Part shown: one piece after another, positions 22,269 to 27,500 of the stretch
How positions within the stretch are numbered: the stretch's first letter is position 1
Layout: every line of letters begins with the position of its first letter
Assembly (NCBI GenBank): GCA_016946835.1
Contig: JACVTC010000069.1
Span: 572,501 to 600,000 of the forward strand
DNA length: 27,500 bases
Direction of reading: 5' to 3'
Source of the DNA: Neocallimastix lanati (nom. inval.)
Taxonomy: Eukaryota; Neocallimastigomycota; Neocallimastigomycetes; Neocallimastigales; Neocallimastigaceae
Translations under genes and position numbers: made by a program
Notes under the pieces: model-generated
The model's input: the letters and a program-made list of their open reading frames with translations, nothing else
The model's database searches: none
Told to the model about the DNA's origin: nothing

Positions 22269-22752
22269 AGATTATGAAACAAATTTATATTAGTAGATCT
22301 TTATGTTTATTTATTTTCTTTTTTTAATTATTTGTGATAAATTTGAAAATTTTTGTTATTTCTTTTTTTTTTTTTTTTTATTTAATGAAAAGGGTGTATA
22401 ATAGCAATTTAAAAAAAAAAAACACTATATTCAATTTGAAAAAATTAATTTTTAAATTTTCAAAATTATTTACTTTATTCTACAATATTCATCAAATATA
22501 TTAATACTGTACATATTAAATAATAAATGAATTAACTTTTATCAAATGTATAATAATCTAATTAATTAATTTATTACATAAGATCTTATTGTGAATATAA
22601 CCGAAATTTAAATCTTTAACAAAACATTATATTTTTATTAATGATTATATACCATTGTTCTCAATTAATTACTGTATTCTAAAAACTATTTAATAATAAG
22701 TTATATTAACTATTAAAAAAAGAATGAATGAAAAACTAATTATAAAAAGTTT
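21974..22752. other. AT spacer with TTTTA and (TTA)n tracts
   Basis: A (TTTTA)n run at about 22033-22056 and a perfect (TTA)n microsatellite at about 22194-22267. No frame or motif. Confidence 0.5.
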
Positions 22753-22981
22753 ATCAAATTTCAGAATTCTTTTTTTTTTTTTTTTTTTTTTTTTTTTATT
22801 TTTTATTTTTTTTTTTTTTGAATTTGAATTTGATTTTTTGAATTATTTTAATTTTTTTTTTTTTTTGAATTTGATTTTTTGAATTATTTTAATTTTTTTT
22901 TTACGAAAAAACAATAAAAACTCTAATTGCATTAATTAAAACTAATTATTTAAACTTTCTTTTTCTTTTTCTTTTTTTTTT
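22753..22981 (+). repeat. Copy C of the dispersed repeat family
   Basis: Starts TATCAAATTTCAGAATTC, then a T-run, GAATTTGAATTTGATTTTTT, a GAATTATTTTAATT block present twice, ACGAAAAAACAATAAAAACT, CTAATTGCATTAATTAAAAC and TAATTATTTAAACTTTC with TTTTTC repeats. Same order and orientation as the arm at 20187-20342. Confidence 0.8.
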
Positions 22982-23096
22982 GAATTTGATTTTTTGAATT
23001 ATTTTAATTTTTTTTTTTACGAAAAAACAATAAAAACTCTAATTGAATTAATTAAAACTAATTATTTAAACTTTCTTTTTCTTTTTCTTTTTTTTT
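22867..23096 (+). repeat. 115-bp tandem duplication inside the dispersed repeat
   Basis: GAATTTGATTTTTTGAATTA starts at 22867 and again at 22982. Both copies continue through ACGAAAAAACAATAAAAACT and CTTTCTTTTTC. The second copy differs by GAATT for GCATT. A recent unequal exchange or slippage between T-runs is the simplest origin. Confidence 0.85.
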
Positions 23097-23131
23097 TATT
23101 TATTATTTACATTTATTAATAATGTAAATAC

Positions 23132-23165
<34 letters not shown>

Positions 23166-24382
23166 AAGAAAATATGATAAAAATTAATATTAGTTTCATA
23201 TGAATATATTTGTTATTTTATCTATAAATTAATTTCTTTTATTATATTAATTTTTATAAAATTTTTAATAAATTAAAAATATAAATTTTATTTATTCAAT
23301 AATGTATTATGTTAATATATATATTATTCAATTAAGACTAATTATTTAAACAATTATTAACTATAAAATGTCAGTATTAAATGTATAATAAATAAAAAGT
23401 TTTATCACATAATTATTATTAATATTGTAACTATTATTGTTGCTAGTATTATTAATTATTAATATTTTTACTATTATTATTATTACTGCTAGTTTTATTA
23501 ATTAATATTTTTATTATTATTATTGTTACTGCTAGTTTTATTAATTAATGTTTTTACTATTATTATTGTTATTGCTAGTTTTATTAATTAATATTATTTC
23601 TATTATTACTTTAGTATTATATTGTTTATAAATAAATGATAAAATGATTATTTTCTGAAATATAATTAATTATTATTAAAAACAAAAATATTGACAGAAT
23701 TCCATAAATATAAATCATTATTTTTATTAGATGAAATTTATATTATATATAAAATTGATATTTAATTCTATAATAAATTTTTTTTATGGAATTAAATTAA
23801 TTTTAACCAAAAAAGGAACCTTTTATTATTTATATTGAAATTATACTCAGCTTATTAAATATATAACTAATATCATATCATATTAATCAAAAAAATTTTT
23901 TTTGTAAAAATTAGTATATATAAAAAGACATTGATACAAAACATAATAATTAATAACTAAAAGTAACAAATAAGACCATCAAAGTATGTAATAATTATTA
24001 ATATGAATTATTTATTTAAAAGAAATCTGTATAACATTTATTCTTAAATAGTTTAAAATAATCTTAAAATACTTAAAATATTTTTTAAACCTTTAAAAAT
24101 CTACCTATAATTTTTAAATAGTTAAAATATAATTTTATTATTTATTGATTTTTAATAAAAAGAAGATAAAAAAAAGATTTTTTGTTAAATTCTTAAATAA
24201 TTTAAAAAAAAAAATAAAAAAAAAAACCAGATAAAATAATTTAAAAAAAAAAAAAAAAATAAAAAAAAAAAGTTAAAAATTTTTATTAATTTTTATTAAT
24301 AAAAGAAAAAATAAAATCTTTTTCATTTTTTTTAATTTATATAAAATATATAATTAAAAAAAATTAATTCAAGAAAACTATT
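23097..24382. other. AT spacer
   Basis: Contains a poly-A of about 27 at 23136-23162, the 43-bp degenerate repeat at 23428-23605, and otherwise featureless A/T DNA up to the pentamer array. Confidence 0.5.
23428..23605 (+). repeat. Degenerate tandem repeat, about 43-bp unit, four copies
   Basis: The word TGCTAGTTTTATTAATTAAT (TGCTAGTATTATTAATTATT in the first copy) starts at about 23441, 23487, 23530 and 23573, separated by TTTTTACTATTATTATTGTT-type filler. Confidence 0.8.
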
Positions 24383-24596
24383 AATATAATATAATATAAT
24401 ATAATATAATACAATATAATATAATATAATATAATATAATATAATATAATATAATATAAAATAATATAATATAATATAATATAATATAATATAATATAAT
24501 ATAATATAATATAATATAATATAATATAATATAATATAATATAATATAATATAATATAATATAATATAATATAATATAATATAATATAATATAATA
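24383..24596. repeat. Pentanucleotide satellite (ATAAT)n
   Basis: About 43 units of ATAAT with only two visible substitutions (ACAAT near 24411, AAAAT near 24459). On the minus strand it is open in one frame and gives a periodic I/L/Y peptide, an artefact of the repeat. Confidence 0.95.
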
Positions 24597-26104
24597 TTTT
24601 TTAAATGAATTATCTTTATAACGATGAAGCATTTTGAAATATATTTTTAAATTAAAAAAAAAAATAGTAAAAAATAGTAATGAAGTATAGTAATATAGTA
24701 ATATAATTATTAAAAATTACATGACTTCGTTCATATCAATTGTAAGGAAAAAAAAATTTTTAAGTTTTTTTTTTTTCTTTTTTTTTTTTTGAAAAATTAG
24801 AATATAAATTAAAATCGGATTTTATTGACATAGATAGATTATATCATATATTCCAATATATGCTCTTTTAAATAAATATTTAATTAACAATATTAAATTG
24901 AATACTTATTATTTTTTTTAAATATTCATTATTTATTTAATATCTAGTTTATTAAAATTATATATAATTAATAATTATATCGATAACGTGCAATTATTGA
25001 CTATGATAACACTTCATTATAATTATTATAATTATTATTAAATAAAAAAATATTCATAAAGAGAATCATAATCATTAATGCATTAATAATACTAATGAAT
25101 TAATTTTATTTTCAAGGTTAAAATAGTTTTTTTTTTTGTTTTTGTTTTTTTTTTTTTGTTTTTCCTCAAATATAATATTCAAAATATTATTTATATTTTA
25201 TTTAAAAAGTTATTAAATTCTAATAATTTAGTATAATGAGAATTCGCAATTATTTCTTAAGACATTATAAAAATTATTTTTAATAATTATATTTTTAATA
25301 ATTATATTTAATCATTGTAATCATTATAGTAACATCCATTTAAATATTACTTTTTAAATTTTATGTTATAATTTGTTATATATTATTTTAAAGTCTAATA
25401 AATATTTATATTTTTATTAAAAAAATGTAAAATAACTCTAAGGCAGATCATTCTTTTATGAATTTTTAAATTAAATTTAAAAATATAAAAAAATTCCCCA
25501 TTATTTATGTAATAAAAATTGGAAAATAAATAAATAAATAAATATAATAATAATAAATCTAGTATATAAAATAAATAAATAAATAGGTAATATTTAAATA
25601 TGACTGTTAAACTTTTTTTTTTTTTTTTTTTTTTATAGTAATAATTAAAAATTTAATTAAATTATTAAATTAATTTTTTTTTTTTTTATATATTAAATAA
25701 AAAATTTTTTATAATTTATTATAAATTATTATTTCATATAAAAGTTTAAAAATTTCTTTGATTTTTTAAAAATCCATTATTTCATTTTTTTTAACAATAT
25801 TTTTTTTAAGAAAAATATACTATTATATCATATCTTTTAATTAACATAATCTTGAATATCAATTTATATTAAATATATCGAGTATTTATTAAAAGAGGAA
25901 ATAAAGGAAATATATATTAGAATATTTGATTAAACATAAATTTTTTTTTTTTTCATTTAACGTCAAATGAAAAAAAGTTAGCACAAAGCCTATAAGAAGA
26001 TAAAACAGAATAAAAATATATCAAATTTTCAAAAATAAAAATAATAAATTGATATAAGGATCTATTAAAATATATTATTTTATTAACAAAAGAAAGAAAA
26101 AAAA
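24597..26104. other. AT spacer and 5' flank of the chitin-binding gene
   Basis: No coding sequence. T-runs at 24764-24790, 25121-25160 (TTTTTG interrupted) and 25613-25634. The final 100 bp before 26105 are A-rich, ending in a run of A directly before the ATG, as expected of a fungal 5' leader; no TATA box can be singled out. Confidence 0.5.
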
Positions 26105-27500
26105 ATGAAATTTATTAATTTGTTTATAATTCTCATTAAATTCTCTATAATTATTAATGCAAAGTCAATCGATTCAAGAATAAAATGTAATTCATCAAAA
26201 TTGTGTCCATTAAAATGTAAAGCACTTAACTAAGCATAAAAAAATAAAAACTTTACTTTAATAAGAAATAATATATATAAATGATTCATTTTAAAATGTG
26301 CTTTTATTTATTATTTTATTAATCATTATTCATTTATTTATATATTTATATATTATAGCCAATTTAAAAAATACAAATATTTCTATAAAAGAATTGGAAA
26401 AAGAAGAATATCACCAATGTTGCTCTTCAAATGGTAATGACTAAAATATAATATTACATTTTCTATAAATTGATTTATTGACTGAGTAATATATTTATAT
26501 TTTTGTTTTATATATATATATATATATATATAAAGGTTTCTGTGGAGAAACTATTGAATATTGTGGATTAGGTTGCCAGTCCGGTGATTGTTTATCTAAA
26601 GAAAATATTAATGATGTTAAATTAAATAATTCATTTTCTTCAACTACTAATGCATCGTCAGCTTTCAAGAAGAGGAATTTAGGAGGAAGATGTGGTAGAG
26701 GTTATGGAAGTTGTTCTGAAGGAGAATGTTGTAGTGTATTTGGTTGGTGTGGTAATACTAAAGATCATTGTAGTCTAATTGATGGATGTCAATTACGTTA
26801 TGGTAAATGCTCAAATGAAGGAAAAGTTGATAGATGTGGACCAGGAATTGGTCGTTGTCCAGCAGGAGAATGCTGTAGTAAACATGGTTGGTGTGGAACT
26901 ACTGAAAAATATTGTAGTTCTTCTGATGGTTGTCAAAATGATTATGGTAGTTGCAGTGATAAACGTACGGTAAATAAATGTGGTCCAGGTATTGGTAATT
27001 GTCCACCTAATGAATGCTGTAGTGTATATGGATGGTGTGGTACGTCTATCAGTCATTGTGCAATTGCGAATGGTTGTCAACCGGGTTTCGGAGCTTGTGT
27101 TGGTACTAATACAGATATGAATATTACTCCTAAAATTAATGATCGTTGTGGTCCTGGCTATGGTAGCTGTAGTTCTGGTAGATGTTGTAGTCGATTTGGA
27201 TATTGTGGCGATATAGATGAATTCTGTGATGAATCAAAAGGATGTCAAAGTGAATATGGTGAATGTAAAAAATCAACAACTTCAGAATCTACTAACAAAG
27301 ATAGGTGTGGTGAAGGAATAGGAAGTTGTCCATCTGGCAGATGTTGTAGTAAATATGGTTGGTGTGGATCAACTGAAGACTATTGTTTATTCTCAAAAGG
27401 TTGTCAATCCGAATTTGGTGACTGTTTTCAAACTATAACTAAGAAAAGCACTACTACTTCTTCAAGTAATTCTAATACTTCTACCATTACAAGTGAAATA
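26105..27500 (+). CDS. Secreted protein with at least six hevein-like chitin-binding (CBM18) domains, three exons, 3' end outside the window
   Basis: Joins 26105-26216, 26359-26433 and 26536-27500 and stays open to the window end (384 residues seen). Residues 1-19 (MKFINLFIILIKFSIIINA) form a signal peptide with a likely cut after Ala19. Six eight-cysteine hevein modules follow: 28-81, 115-154, 163-202, 211-250, 267-306 and 320-359. Modules 2-6 are exactly 40 residues with the C-x6-C-x4-CC-x5-C-x6-C-x5-C-x6-C layout and CCSxxGWCG core. CBM18 binds N-acetylglucosamine polymers through a Ser and three aromatics; sites here vary (H/W/Y in module 3, Y/W/Y in 6, F/Y/F in 5, N/F/Y in 1), suggesting unequal affinity. 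Module 1 is stretched by a 23-residue stretch between its second and third Cys, where an intron falls. A KKR at 107-109 could be a Kex2-type site. After 359 a Ser/Thr/Asn-rich linker begins, which may lead to more modules or a catalytic domain. Likely role: cell-wall or extracellular chitin binding; function beyond that is unknown. Confidence 0.92.
26217..26358 (+). other. Intron 1 of the CBM18 gene (142 bp)
   Basis: GTAAAG donor after CCATTAAAAT and ATTATAG acceptor. Splicing is phase 1 (T + CC gives Ser38). Without it the frame would stop at the TAA at 26230-26232. The spliced product completes the eight-cysteine pattern of module 1. Confidence 0.85.
26434..26535 (+). other. Intron 2 of the CBM18 gene (102 bp)
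   Basis: GTAATG donor and AAAG acceptor preceded by a TA-dinucleotide run. Phase 1 (G + GT gives Gly63). It interrupts the module 1 core between CCSSN and GFCG, and removing it restores the conserved CCSxxGxCG motif exactly. Confidence 0.9.

Noticed and set aside
24381-24632. 83-codon minus-strand open frame
   Set aside because: Translation of the (ATAAT)n array; periodic ILY peptide with no family features.
26779-27080. Two open frames overlapping the chitin-binding gene (plus 26779-26973, minus 26811-27080)
   Set aside because: Shadow frames inside exon 3. The cysteine-module frame is the one with conserved spacing and a signal peptide.

Overview
The window looks like a piece of nuclear genome from an anaerobic gut fungus (Neocallimastigomycota, the Neocallimastix/Piromyces/Anaeromyces group). 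The reasons are inferential. Intergenic DNA is extremely AT-rich and full of A/T homopolymers and short satellites. Genes carry short AT-rich GT-AG introns. One gene is a fungal Arg2-type N-acetylglutamate synthase, and another encodes a secreted protein with an array of eight-cysteine hevein-like (CBM18) modules, a protein type typical of this phylum. Relics of a FLYWCH/MULE transposase and of starch-binding modules fit the same group.

Layout. 1-1453: AT spacer with homopolymers and (TTTTA)n. 1454-3956 (minus): two-exon arginine-pathway gene (N-acetylglutamate synthase), complete at 685 residues once the 445-bp intron is removed. 3957-13030: about 9 kb of gene-free DNA with heptanucleotide satellites, a perfect 30-bp palindrome and small tandem duplications. 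13036-14395: less AT-rich island that on the minus strand reads as a decayed Ty3/Gypsy-like protease-reverse transcriptase fragment. 15142-16613 (plus): decayed MULE transposase with FLYWCH-like N-terminus. 16701-17330 (plus): decayed carbohydrate-binding (CBM26/CBM25-like, starch-type) modules with conserved Trp codons turned into TAG. 18722-18959: a 202-bp, roughly 43% GC insert bounded by an exact 18-bp direct repeat, which looks like a retroposed element. 19932-20342 and 22753-23096: copies of one dispersed repeat, two of them arranged as a long inverted repeat. 21740-21973: 39-bp minisatellite. 24383-24596: (ATAAT)n. 26105 to the window end (plus): three-exon CBM18 protein gene, running off the window.

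Only two genes appear intact, and they are unrelated: one acts in arginine biosynthesis (probably in the hydrogenosome/mitochondrion-derived organelle), the other is a secreted chitin-type-glycan-binding protein. Everything between them is spacer, satellite and dead coding sequence. Composition is the best guide here: nearly every stretch that rises above the AT background is a gene or the relic of one. The 18.7 kb insert is the exception that matches no family I can name, and is the most interesting unexplained object in the window.
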